From Candidatus Bathyarchaeota archaeon (GTDB taxonomy: Archaea; Thermoproteota; Bathyarchaeia; Bathyarchaeales; Bathycorpusculaceae): a DNA stretch of 59,485 nucleotides. The translations under genes and the position numbers were made by a program. The notes beneath the pieces are model-generated. The model worked only from the letters and a program-made list of their open reading frames with translations. It was not told the origin of the DNA and did not search any database. This document shows positions 7,532-15,303 of the stretch, piece by piece. The DNA lies in contig JAOZIE010000017.1 of NCBI GenBank assembly GCA_026014485.1, forward strand, positions 1 through 59,485. Direction: 5' to 3'. Within the stretch, counting starts at the first letter, position 1. Each line of letters opens with the position of its first letter.

Positions 7532-8494
7532 TCACATCCATTTCTTTAGCCACGAAAGCATTTCTTCAGGTTTGTCTCCAAAGTATTGGTAACCTTGGAA
7601 TCGGTGGGTGAGCCCCTCCAGCCAGAAAAACTCCTTGGGTGCCTTGGTGTTCTCGTAGAAACCCCTGATATCACTTGGTTTTGTCCAGGGGTCATTTCTT
7701 GTTTGAACATAAAGCGTGGGCACCTTGATGTCTTTGACGAAACCGGCGGGGGACATGTCTTGCAGGCGGTGTTTGCTTTGCCAATTGACAAACCTCTTCA
7801 CCGTAGGCAGCAACAAGCTGGCGCCAGCCGCTGTAAACCTTTTTTCAAAATAGCTGTCCACAAAAACCTCCATGGAGATAGGCTGAACCGCCACTAAGCA
7901 CTTGACTTTCTCGAATTTCTCGGGATTTTTGCTCATGGCGATGATTGTGGAGTTTGCACCCATGCAGAAACTGACAAACCCCACATCTTTATCCTTCAAA
8001 TCACTGCTGCCTTGAATGTAATCCATAGCTGCTGAAACATCCTTGAATTCCTCCAAGCCTACCCCCGCTTTGCCGCCGTTTGGGCTGGGGTCGCTTTCGC
8101 CGTGGTTGCGGAAGTCAAACATTAAAACTCCGTAGCCTGCGTTGTTGAGGTGGCGGGCGACTTTGAGGAATTCGACTTCTTCGTTGAAGAGTTTAGAGAA
8201 GCTTTTGTAGGCTTTGGTGGAGCCGTATTTGGTTAAGCCTCCCACATGCGTCATCACCACAAGCTTGTCTGATTCCGCGGGTATGAGCCAGCCCTTTAGG
8301 TTGACGCCGTCAACGGCTTTGAAGGTGACACTTTGGAAGTTCATGCCGTAATCTTTTGGCGTTTTGGGAACGGGCTGCCTGTCCAAATGGATAATTGTCC
8401 GAGACAGAAAATAACACAAAACCACATAAACAACAACCACTGCGGATACAGCGAAGAGAACAATTGTCAACACGAAATCAAACACCCAAATCAC
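7532..8494 (-). CDS. Membrane-anchored alpha/beta hydrolase with Cys nucleophile
   Basis: The 320-residue protein has one N-terminal transmembrane helix (residues 5-30) followed by an alpha/beta hydrolase domain. The nucleophile elbow reads GFVSFCMGAN, with cysteine where most relatives have serine; dienelactone hydrolase is a known Cys-type member. The acid is probably the Asp of QTRNDPW and the base the His of EGLTHRFQGY, completing a Cys-Asp-His triad. An oxyanion-region motif VVMTHVGGLTKYG is also seen. A GGTTATAAAAGG box at about 8532-8543 supplies the promoter. The substrate is unknown. Confidence 0.8.
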   Translation of the reverse strand: MIWVFDFVLTIVLFAVSAVVVVYVVLCYFLSRTIIHLDRQPVPKTPKDYGMNFQSVTFKAVDGVNLKGWLIPAESDKLVVMTHVGGLTKYGSTKAYKSFSKLFNEEVEFLKVARHLNNAGYGVLMFDFRNHGESDPSPNGGKAGVGLEEFKDVSAAMDYIQGSSDLKDKDVGFVSFCMGANSTIIAMSKNPEKFEKVKCLVAVQPISMEVFVDSYFEKRFTAAGASLLLPTVKRFVNWQSKHRLQDMSPAGFVKDIKVPTLYVQTRNDPWTKPSDIRGFYENTKAPKEFFWLEGLTHRFQGYQYFGDKPEEMLSWLKKWM

Positions 8495-8642
8495 CCTTCA
8501 AACACATTAGTCTGTTGCAACTATGCACGATTCCTTTTATAACCTGTTGCATCTGCACCCAGAGTGCAGGTCAAGCGTCAACACTTAATTACATTAACTC
8601 TGAATAGAACTGACTGTGTAATGAAGGAGGAAGCGTGGCTAA

Positions 8643-9071
8643 ATGAGTGGCGGTTTTGATGCGAAGTTAGTTTCCCGTTGTGGAATCGACTGCAGAGTAT
8701 GTGTTGGTTTTCTTGGCTATACCCTGAGCGGGGGAAAGTCCCCAGAGATCTGCGGTGGCTGTCGAACAAGAGAAAAACTATGTGCCTTCATCACAAATCA
8801 CTGCCACAAACTAGCAGACAAAGACCAAATTGAATACTGCTCGGATTGCTCAGATTTCCCATGCGAGAACCTAAAAAAAGTTGATAAGCCTTACAGCGAA
8901 AAATTCGGAGTAAGTCTAGTCGAGAACCTCATGTTTATCCGAACCAACGGCATGGAGGAATTCCTGAAAAGCGAACGCGAAAAATGGAAATGCCCCACCT
9001 GCGGCGGAGTAATCTGTGTGCACACCAAAAAATGCTACACCTGCGAAACCAACAAAACAGGTGAAACTTAG
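8643..9071 (+). CDS. DUF3795 cysteine-rich protein
   Basis: The 142-residue protein matches the DUF3795 family by its pattern SRCGIDCRVCVG, ICGGCRT, EYCSDCSDFPCENL and a C-terminal zinc ribbon (CPTCGG and CYTCET). There are 15 or so cysteines in pairs, suggesting metal or iron-sulfur binding; the biochemical function of the family is not known. The ATG at 8643 has a GGAGG site, but at the long spacing of 12 bases. It is a single gene between two minus-strand units. Confidence 0.8.
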   Translation: MSGGFDAKLVSRCGIDCRVCVGFLGYTLSGGKSPEICGGCRTREKLCAFITNHCHKLADKDQIEYCSDCSDFPCENLKKVDKPYSEKFGVSLVENLMFIRTNGMEEFLKSEREKWKCPTCGGVICVHTKKCYTCETNKTGET

Positions 9072-9083
9072 AAAAAGGGCGTG

Positions 9084-10235
9084 TTATAGTTTTTTGAACT
9101 GCTCCAGTTTCTTAGCGATTTCGTCGCCGAGGTAGAGGTTGCTAAAGACCGTTCCTTCGCTTTCTGTTAGTTTCATGGTGTCGATGAGTGGTTTGTATTT
9201 TCCACCCGCTAACCCGTTGGCAAACACTGCGGCTCCTTCTGAGGCTTGTTTTCCAACTTGAGCCGTTCCCCCAAGCACAACAACGTCTACCTTTAACCCT
9301 GTCTGTTCGAAGAACTCAAACAACCTGCCTTTCAGTGCTGCTAAGAATTCAGGGATTTTCACGAACCTTCCGCTTAAGATAATCTCTTGAGGTTTAACCG
9401 AGGTCAGAAGAGAAGCAACGTCTTTAACTAGTGACTCCAGCATCAACTCGTAGGCTTCTTTTGCGTCAGAGTTAGTTTTTGCGGATTCGACGAATTCTTC
9501 TAGAGGCTTAGAGGAGTCAATTTTTCCAACGGACGCGGCTCCACCCGCAAACAGCAGCATTTTCGAGAAATCGTCAACGCTGTTGGCTACTGCGTAGGCT
9601 ACTTCTGAGTCGAGGAAGCCCATTCCGAGAAATGATGGGAACCCTGCGGTGCCTGCCATGGCATCGACAATTTTACCGTTTTTGACGGCTATTGCTGAAG
9701 TGTAGGCGAATCCTACTTCAACAAGAATCAAATTCGTTTTGTCGTATGGAATCTGTAATCTTTCAGCTTGGTCTTTCACTGCCAAAATGGCGCTGTAGAC
9801 TTTGTCGGATGTTCCCATATCGATTTTGTTGGCTTTTCGATATTTCGGCACCGTAGTGAGGTGAATTGCGCCCTGCGTAAACCAGCTGTTCAAGTCTTCC
9901 GCGCCTTTGAGCAACTGCATGAGTTCTCTTAGACCAATAATTTTTAGCCTGCGTTTGACATCCGCTTCAGTTACAAATGTCGCTTCCGCAATTTCCTCGT
10001 TAGTAGCCTGCTGGGCTTTTTTGAGTTGCATCCCGTATCCAGAGGACGCTACGATGGCATCTATTTTTCCAAAAGTGTTTTGGACTTCTCGCAGTTTTTC
10101 GACGACAAGTTTAGCGCTTTTGGTTATCTCGTCTCTGGGTATGGCAATGTCGATTATGACGCTTCCGTCTTTGTCGTCGAAGCCAAAGATATCCATCGTT
10201 TTTGTTCCCGAGTCAATACCTACGGCTTTAACCAA
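9084..10235 (-). CDS. DUF1464 family actin-fold kinase-like protein
   Basis: The 383-residue protein belongs to DUF1464, archaeal ASKHA-fold proteins sometimes annotated as predicted butyrate kinases. The phosphate-1 loop is GIDSGTKTMDIFGFD at the N-terminus, a second phosphate motif is VEVGFAYTSAIAV and the adenosine motif is LLFAGGAASVGK. It uses a TTG start at 10235 with an excellent AAGGAG site 9 bases upstream, three bases after the stop of the upstream gene. It is the last gene of the pterin operon, which hints at a role in one-carbon cofactor metabolism rather than butyrate metabolism; that is inference from position only. Confidence 0.8.
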   Translation of the reverse strand: MVKAVGIDSGTKTMDIFGFDDKDGSVIIDIAIPRDEITKSAKLVVEKLREVQNTFGKIDAIVASSGYGMQLKKAQQATNEEIAEATFVTEADVKRRLKIIGLRELMQLLKGAEDLNSWFTQGAIHLTTVPKYRKANKIDMGTSDKVYSAILAVKDQAERLQIPYDKTNLILVEVGFAYTSAIAVKNGKIVDAMAGTAGFPSFLGMGFLDSEVAYAVANSVDDFSKMLLFAGGAASVGKIDSSKPLEEFVESAKTNSDAKEAYELMLESLVKDVASLLTSVKPQEIILSGRFVKIPEFLAALKGRLFEFFEQTGLKVDVVVLGGTAQVGKQASEGAAVFANGLAGGKYKPLIDTMKLTESEGTVFSNLYLGDEIAKKLEQFKKL

Positions 10236-10238
10236 CGA

Positions 10239-11201
10239 TTACAACTCCTTGATGTAGGCTCCAGCATTCGCTGCTTTAGTGTAGAAGACTTCTCCGCCGC
10301 CATTCTTATCTATGAACGCTGATAGTTCTTTTGTTAACGTTTCCGCTTTGTTTTTGCCTTCAACTATACCGTAGAATGTTGGACCCCACGAGGTTTGACA
10401 TGCGCAAGTGCTGCTACGGAGCATGATTTTAACGCCTTCTTCAACTATAGGGTGACAATAAGTTCTGCCGCATTGGTATTTATTCCAGAACTTTCCAAGC
10501 TCAGAATTAAAGGCGGTTAGCCCTTCACCAAACGATTTTAAGTCCTGCTCAATTATCGAAGGTATGATTTTAACTAAAACTATCCTTGAAAGCTTATCTG
10601 AGGTTTCTTTCGGCATCAGGTTGAGGTTTCGAAGAATTTGGTCTTCATCTTTTCGCATGTCCACTATCTTCTGAGTGGGTTCTTTAGCTATCGCAACGAC
10701 AAAGAACCAGTTCTCAGGAACGGGGCATTGGAATATCAGGGGCGGTATCATTTTTTCTCTCTGGTCCATCCTGAAGCCGCCTTCCACAATGAAGCCGCCG
10801 ACCTTAAACGCGTGAACCCCCAAAGACGTTATTGCGCCTCTTTGCATGGTCAAAGCGATTTTTTCTGTAGTTAACCCCAAATCATACAGTCGAGATAAGG
10901 CGGTGCCGATTGACAGCGCCAAGGTAGTGTGGTAGCCTACGCCGACAAACTTGGGGATGCTCCGCTTCACTTTGACTTCAGCCCCAGCAAGGTTAAAGGC
11001 GTCAACAAATCTTTTTGTGAAAAGCTGCGCCGCCTCATCTTCAGCTATAATTTCGTTGGCTTTTGTCACTTCAACTTCTAAAGGTCTGTCGATTGCAAAT
11101 CCTACTGTACCGTATAGTCTCCCTAAATCGCCAGTCATGTCAAAATTTCCAGTGTGTAAATGAGCAGGCGCGCTCACCGTTATTTTGTTAATTCTTTGCA
11201 T
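10239..11201 (-). CDS. Beta-RFAP synthase paralogue (diverged GHMP-fold protein)
   Basis: This 320-residue GHMP-fold protein is a paralogue of the adjacent beta-ribofuranosylaminobenzene 5'-phosphate synthase. The opening strand PAHLHTGNFDMTGDLGRLYG mirrors the partner PARLHLGLIDLNGDLGRIFG. The glycine-rich loop, however, has changed from HVGLGSGTQ to FVGVGYHTT. The C-terminal block SWGPTFYGIVEGK is retained. The start at 11201 is preferred to an ATG eight codons earlier. It may use a different acceptor, act as a heteromeric partner, or be non-catalytic. Confidence 0.72.
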   Translation of the reverse strand: MQRINKITVSAPAHLHTGNFDMTGDLGRLYGTVGFAIDRPLEVEVTKANEIIAEDEAAQLFTKRFVDAFNLAGAEVKVKRSIPKFVGVGYHTTLALSIGTALSRLYDLGLTTEKIALTMQRGAITSLGVHAFKVGGFIVEGGFRMDQREKMIPPLIFQCPVPENWFFVVAIAKEPTQKIVDMRKDEDQILRNLNLMPKETSDKLSRIVLVKIIPSIIEQDLKSFGEGLTAFNSELGKFWNKYQCGRTYCHPIVEEGVKIMLRSSTCACQTSWGPTFYGIVEGKNKAETLTKELSAFIDKNGGGEVFYTKAANAGAYIKEL

Positions 11202-11297
11202 TCTGTCCACTGCACGGTGATGCATGCGTTTGAAAAATTAAATGTTTCGTTTAACTGTTCGGCATCTTGTTCTAAACTTAGCTGTATCTGTTACCTG

Positions 11298-12263
11298 CTA
11301 CTGGCCCATTTTGATGATTGCTCCCTGGTTATTCACCTTGGCAACAAACACCTTTCCGCCAACGCTCTCATCCAAGAAGGCTTGAGTTTTCACGTGTATT
11401 TTCCCTGCCTCGCTGGCTTTGACTACGCCATAAACTGTAGGCCCCCAAGAACTCTGTCCTGAACCATACGCTCCATTTTGCAGCATAAAGTCAACGCATT
11501 GTGTTGCTGGTGAGCTTGCATATCGACCGCCTTGGACGGGTGCAAAGCAGTCTCCCACGATGTTTTGGATTTGGGTTAGTGCTTGACCAAAGCTTTCGAT
11601 GTCTTTTTCAGAAATTGCTGGAAGAAGCTTCATCATCACAAGGCGACAGATTTTCCCCACTTCACTTGCTGGCATCGGAGGCAGATGTTTGAATGCTGAG
11701 GCTTCAACTTTGTTTGCTAACCCTTTTTCTGTGTTCGGAATTGCAACAACAAAGCGCCATTCCTCTGGAAAGAGCTGACGGCAAATAAGCGGTATAGTTA
11801 CCTGCGCAGGGTTCCGTGTGTTCTTGCCGCCTTCAACAACTAATCCCCCATGCGCAAACACCGCCGTGCCTACCCCTGACTGGGATACTCTTCCCATTGC
11901 AGCAGCTAACTCGTGCACTGAGGCTTTCACGTTAAACAACCGTGCCATTGCCGCAGAAACAGCTAAAGCCAACTGAGTTCCCGAACCAAGCCCCACATGC
12001 TCAGGAATAACCGCTTTAACCTCAACCGCAACTTTCTCTTTTATTCGGTAGGCTTCTAAAAACTTGGAAGCCACTTGTTTTGTTAACTCAGGTTTTTTGC
12101 CTGTTACCGTGAGTGTCGGCGATTTTTCGGCTTCTAGAATCACGTTTGGGTGGTCAATGGCGACTCCTAACCCGCCGAAGATTCTGCCTAAATCCCCGTT
12201 CAAATCTATAAGACCCAAATGAAGCCGTGCAGGAGTTTCAATGTAAACCTTCATTTCATTCAC
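11298..12263 (-). CDS. Beta-RFAP synthase (H4MPT biosynthesis)
   Basis: The 321-residue protein matches beta-ribofuranosylaminobenzene 5'-phosphate synthase, which joins 4-hydroxybenzoate (or p-aminobenzoate in older work) to PRPP as the first committed step of the arylamine side chain of tetrahydromethanopterin. It has the GHMP-family N-terminus PARLHLGLIDLNGD, the glycine loop HVGLGSGTQLALA at about 108-120 and the C-terminal SSWGPTVYGVV. It overlaps folK by four bases. The neighbouring pterin genes support the assignment strongly. Confidence 0.87.
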   Translation of the reverse strand: MNEMKVYIETPARLHLGLIDLNGDLGRIFGGLGVAIDHPNVILEAEKSPTLTVTGKKPELTKQVASKFLEAYRIKEKVAVEVKAVIPEHVGLGSGTQLALAVSAAMARLFNVKASVHELAAAMGRVSQSGVGTAVFAHGGLVVEGGKNTRNPAQVTIPLICRQLFPEEWRFVVAIPNTEKGLANKVEASAFKHLPPMPASEVGKICRLVMMKLLPAISEKDIESFGQALTQIQNIVGDCFAPVQGGRYASSPATQCVDFMLQNGAYGSGQSSWGPTVYGVVKASEAGKIHVKTQAFLDESVGGKVFVAKVNNQGAIIKMGQ

Positions 12264-12757
12264 GGGCTCTCGAAGACAGATGCCTTCTTGATTTCAGATT
12301 TGTCGTAGTTGAGTTCTGCCAGTAGTTCCGTGATGGTTTTCTGGATTATCGGATGGACGAGTTGGGGGGCAATTTCCGCCAGCGGGACAAGAACAAATGC
12401 TCGTTCCTGAATTCTGGGGTGTGGAATCTTCAAATCATCTTCGGTGACTATCTGGTTTCCATAGAATAAAATGTCTAAATCGATGATTCTGGGGCCATTC
12501 CGCTCCACAACCTTTCTGCCGAACTCTTTCTCTATACTCTTCAAAAACTCAAGCAACTGTCTGGGCGTCAATTCGGTTTCTACTTCGACGGCGCAGTTCA
12601 AAAACCACTCCTGATTCTCCAAATACATAGGTTTGGTTTCATAGATAGAGGAGCCCTTCAGAACAGTCATTTTTGCTTCAAGGTTTTCAAATGCGCTTCT
12701 CAGGTTACCTTCACGGTCTCCGATGTTTGACCCTAAAGCAATGTATGCCTTAACCAA
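12260..12757 (-). CDS. folK: 6-hydroxymethyl-dihydropterin pyrophosphokinase
   Basis: The 165-residue protein is a bacterial-type HPPK, which transfers pyrophosphate from ATP to 6-hydroxymethyl-7,8-dihydropterin. Signatures are YIALGSNIGDREGNLR at the N-terminus, the VVERNGPRIIDLDILFYG loop with the metal-binding D-x-D, and IPHPRIQERAFVLVPLAEI. Most methanogens use the unrelated MptE, so a FolK in an archaeal pterin operon is notable. The start is TTG at 12757, overlapping the folB stop by eight bases. Confidence 0.92.
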   Translation of the reverse strand: MVKAYIALGSNIGDREGNLRSAFENLEAKMTVLKGSSIYETKPMYLENQEWFLNCAVEVETELTPRQLLEFLKSIEKEFGRKVVERNGPRIIDLDILFYGNQIVTEDDLKIPHPRIQERAFVLVPLAEIAPQLVHPIIQKTITELLAELNYDKSEIKKASVFESP

Positions 12758-13130
12758 GTTGATCCCTTGTTATTTCGATGCCCATGATGGGCTGTTTTGC
12801 GTATTTCTCTTTTTTCACCGTCACGGTTACTTGTGAGGCGCTTGTATTCTTTAGAATCCATGAGGCGATGTTTTCGGCTAAGGTTTCTAAAAGCTTGAAC
12901 TGCCCCGTGGTTACCATATGCGTAATTTTTTCTTGGACTGTCGCGTAGTCGACGGTGTTCTCCAACTCGTCTGAAGCTCCCGCGGCGGCTAAGCTGCAGG
13001 ATATTTCAATGTCAATTATAACGTTCTGTTTTGTCTTTTGCTCTTCTTCATAGACGCCCACAGAGCAGGGCAACACTAAATTCTTAACAAAAACCTTGTC
13101 GGGTTTAGGTTTAACATTCAAAGTACTCAC
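12750..13130 (-). CDS. folB: Dihydroneopterin aldolase
   Basis: The protein of about 126 residues is a FolB-type dihydroneopterin aldolase, making 6-hydroxymethyl-dihydropterin. Family marks are VFVKNLVLPCSVGVYEEE, the tunnelling-fold segment NTVDYATVQEKI and LLETLAENIA, then VTVTVKKEKYAK. The reading frame extends into queD; a GTG at 13130 or a TTG at 13121 (after GGTGTG) is the plausible start because homologues begin close to the VFVKNL strand. It sits between queD and folK in a tightly overlapping operon. Confidence 0.88.
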   Translation of the reverse strand: MSTLNVKPKPDKVFVKNLVLPCSVGVYEEEQKTKQNVIIDIEISCSLAAAGASDELENTVDYATVQEKITHMVTTGQFKLLETLAENIASWILKNTSASQVTVTVKKEKYAKQPIMGIEITRDQLG

Positions 13131-13470
13131 ACCAACTTGTCGGTGTCTCCCACACTCGGACCTTCTCAATTACGATTCCAGTCGGTAACCCGTTCATATT
13201 TTGAAAAATGTATCTTGCAAGGTTCTCCATTGATGGGTTCCCTACGTCTTTGAATTCGTTAAGAAAGCTGTGGTCAAAGCAGTCAGTTATTTTTCGTAAT
13301 TTCTCTTTTAGTACTCTTTGGTCAACTGATATCCCAGTTGCATCTACATCTTTTGCTAAGAAGAAGGCTTCAACCTTGTAGGTGTGCCCGTGTAGTTTGG
13401 CGCATTTGCCTTCGTAGCCTTCGATTTTGTGGGCTGCGTCAAATTTAGCTTCAATTCTGAGTCTGTACAT
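13111..13470 (-). CDS. 6-pyruvoyl-tetrahydropterin synthase/QueD family
   Basis: The 119-residue protein has the tunnelling fold of PTPS/QueD. Zinc ligands are the His of AKFDAAH and the HGH pair in CAKLHGHTYKVE; the Cys four residues before HGH is the catalytic cysteine of QueD-like enzymes. The conserved Glu appears in VRVWETP. It could make 6-carboxytetrahydropterin for deazapurines or supply a pterin intermediate in this operon; position between mptA and folB favours the latter. The start at 13470, 12 bases after the mptA stop, is preferred over 13500 within mptA. Confidence 0.85.
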   Translation of the reverse strand: MYRLRIEAKFDAAHKIEGYEGKCAKLHGHTYKVEAFFLAKDVDATGISVDQRVLKEKLRKITDCFDHSFLNEFKDVGNPSMENLARYIFQNMNGLPTGIVIEKVRVWETPTSWCEYFEC

Positions 13471-13481
13471 TTCAGCACCGA

Positions 13482-14246
13482 CTATAAGGTTCCTCGCCAT
13501 TCCGAGTAGGCATTATGGTCATGAATAGATTCGTAGCTGACGCATTTTACGGCGCAGTACTTTTTGGGGTACTTCTCCCGAAGCATCTTGACGCATTTTC
13601 GGACGACGTCTTCCACGAATCTAGCGTTTGCGTGCATTTGCTCAACCACTTTCTTTTCTTCTGGACGCTTCAGGGTTGAGAACGTTTGTGAACTGAAGCA
13701 TTGTAGGCAAACGTTGAGTATGTCGGAGACGTCAATTTTGCTTTTTGAAACATCAATTTCTGCGCTGAGATTTCCCCTCTGGTTATGGGTTAACCCGCCA
13801 CACATTTCCCTTGAACATGGGCAGGCAAGTGCACCATTAACGGAGATGCCTACCATCTTCCTTTTAGTTTCAGTTGAGTATTCAGCGAACATTTGAGCGA
13901 TGCCCGTTTCTTTTGTGCCGTTTGGTCGTGTTCGTTCAAAGGGAAATTCGCTGAAAACTTGTGTGCAGCAGTTGAACTTGTGCTTTTCCAGTGAGGTTTC
14001 GCTGATTTTTTGGGCAAGGTCCTCAATGGAGTTGGTTTCTTCAGGGATTTCGTCTATGGATTCGGCAAACCTGCTCATGTTTGCGCCCCGCAGGTTTGAT
14101 GGCAGTTTTATGTAGCTGTTCACTGTGACGATTGTGTGGTAGTTTTTTGTTGGGCGCTTAACCACCACGTACTTTTTTAGTCCTTCAATGCCTACTTTGT
14201 TTAATTCAATTTCGTGTTCAGGCTTTTCATTTTGAATGTCTTTCAA
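13482..14246 (-). CDS. mptA: GTP cyclohydrolase MptA (FolE2 family)
   Basis: The 254-residue protein is a FolE2/MptA-type GTP cyclohydrolase, the metal-dependent first enzyme of archaeal pterin synthesis. Conserved segments are GANMSRFAESIDE, the long CCTQVFSEFPFERTRP, NGALACPCSREM with the metal-site cysteine, GLTHNQRG and EQMHANARFVEDVVR near the C-terminus. It starts at a TTG (14246) behind AAGGT. It is the first gene of the seven-gene minus-strand pterin operon. Confidence 0.92.
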   Translation of the reverse strand: MKDIQNEKPEHEIELNKVGIEGLKKYVVVKRPTKNYHTIVTVNSYIKLPSNLRGANMSRFAESIDEIPEETNSIEDLAQKISETSLEKHKFNCCTQVFSEFPFERTRPNGTKETGIAQMFAEYSTETKRKMVGISVNGALACPCSREMCGGLTHNQRGNLSAEIDVSKSKIDVSDILNVCLQCFSSQTFSTLKRPEEKKVVEQMHANARFVEDVVRKCVKMLREKYPKKYCAVKCVSYESIHDHNAYSEWRGTL

Positions 14247-14600
14247 TATGATTTTACCTTCTCTGAAGCAATTCCCCGTTCTCTGTTTTCAAGCAAAAAA
14301 ATGTTGTCGCCTACGCCCTTCATGTAAATGCTTAGTCACATCCTTGAACCATTAGCCTTCACCGTTCATTCTTCTGCTCGGGGGATTCGAATTGAATTAT
14401 TTTTCATTCTTGTGTACTTTTTTACCTTGGGCATAAAAAAACTTTCCCATACAAAACTGCGAATACCCATCACTCAACGATTCACGGCGCTACCAGTATT
14501 GATGCCAAAGTCAACATCCATTCCTCTACCAAAACACACAAGGTTGCCTGAAGTGAAAACGCACTTCCGCTTTGGCTCTGAAACAAATTTGCAGAAAATA
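14247..14600. other. Intergenic region between mptA and tRNA-Ser
   Basis: These 354 bases hold no convincing gene. A plus-strand reading frame beginning at 14328 runs into the tRNA and has no homology-like features, so it is not accepted. The mptA promoter and the 3' trailer of tRNA-Ser must lie here, but no terminator hairpin is clear. Confidence 0.4.
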
Positions 14601-14717
14601 TGGCGCCGGGAGAGGGATTTGAACCCCCGCGGCCCCAAGAGGCCACAAGCTATTCGGTGCAAGCTGGTTGCTTTGACATCTCCAGGCTTGCTCCCTACCT
14701 GGCTAGGAGACCCCGGC
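14601..14717 (-). tRNA. tRNA-Ser (anticodon GGA) with an intron
   Basis: On the minus strand the 117-base segment folds as a serine tRNA with encoded CCA. The acceptor pairs GCCGGGG with TCCCGGC, the discriminator is G, the D stem pairs TCCT with GGGA, the T arm has loop TTCAAAT and there is a long variable arm built on GGCC/GGCC. The anticodon stem CAAGC/GCTTG and loop CTGGAGA give anticodon GGA. An extra 28 bases (about 14652-14679) interrupt the loop after position 37, the canonical archaeal intron site. An alternative upstream GCTTG makes the exact 3' splice point slightly uncertain. Confidence 0.9.
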
Positions 14718-14840
14718 ACGCGCTTTTCTTTGGTTAGTGATGCTTAACGGTTTTATTATAGTTTTGCAGCGCCACATAAACCTTTACGGGATTTTTTTGT
14801 TGCCGCAGGCGCCGTTGGGTGTTTGTCTTATAAATCTGGA

Positions 14841-15230
14841 ATGCGTTATGAATTATTTGGAGTGGTAGGTTTGAACTCAGGCGGCGGATTGGGTAGTTCA
14901 GATAAGAAAGTTGATGCTTACATCGGTAAGTTGCTGTCGCCCCAGAAAGAGCTCTGTCAAACACTCAGAGAGCTTATACACCGGACGCTTCCCGAAGTCA
15001 AAGAGGCAATGAAGTGGGGCGTGCCCACCTTTGGCGACGGCAAATTCTACATTGTTGCCCTAAAGGAACATGTGAACTTGGGTTTCTCGATTGCGGGGCT
15101 TTCAGCGGAGGAGCTGACGCTTTTGGGTGGCGGCGGCAAAACCATGAAGCACCTTGAAATTGCGGAAACCAAAGATATCGACGAAGAGAAAATCGTTCAT
15201 CTGCTGACTCTGGTTAACAGCAAGAGCTAA
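14841..15230 (+). CDS. DUF1801 (YdhG-like) protein
   Basis: The protein of about 129 residues matches DUF1801: KVDAYIGKLLSPQKELCQTLRELI, then EAMKWGVPTFGDGKFYIVALKEHVNLGF, a fold related to iron-chaperone-like YdhG/frataxin-like proteins of uncertain function. A CTTATAAAT box at 14827-14835 predicts transcription start near 14858, so the real start may be the TTG at 14871 rather than the ATG at 14841. It stands alone downstream of the divergent tRNA-Ser. Confidence 0.75.
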   Translation: MRYELFGVVGLNSGGGLGSSDKKVDAYIGKLLSPQKELCQTLRELIHRTLPEVKEAMKWGVPTFGDGKFYIVALKEHVNLGFSIAGLSAEELTLLGGGGKTMKHLEIAETKDIDEEKIVHLLTLVNSKS

Positions 15231-15303
15231 ACGGCTTCGGTGTTGGTTGAAGACTTATATTTTAACTAACGCAAGTTAACCACGCAATCAGGATGTGTTA
15301 TCT

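Noticed and set aside
8621-8659. Twelve-codon upstream frame before the DUF3795 gene
   Set aside because: It overlaps the ribosome site and start of the real gene and has no site of its own.
14328-14747. Plus-strand 139-codon frame over tRNA-Ser
   Set aside because: It runs through the tRNA on the opposite strand and has no protein-like pattern.
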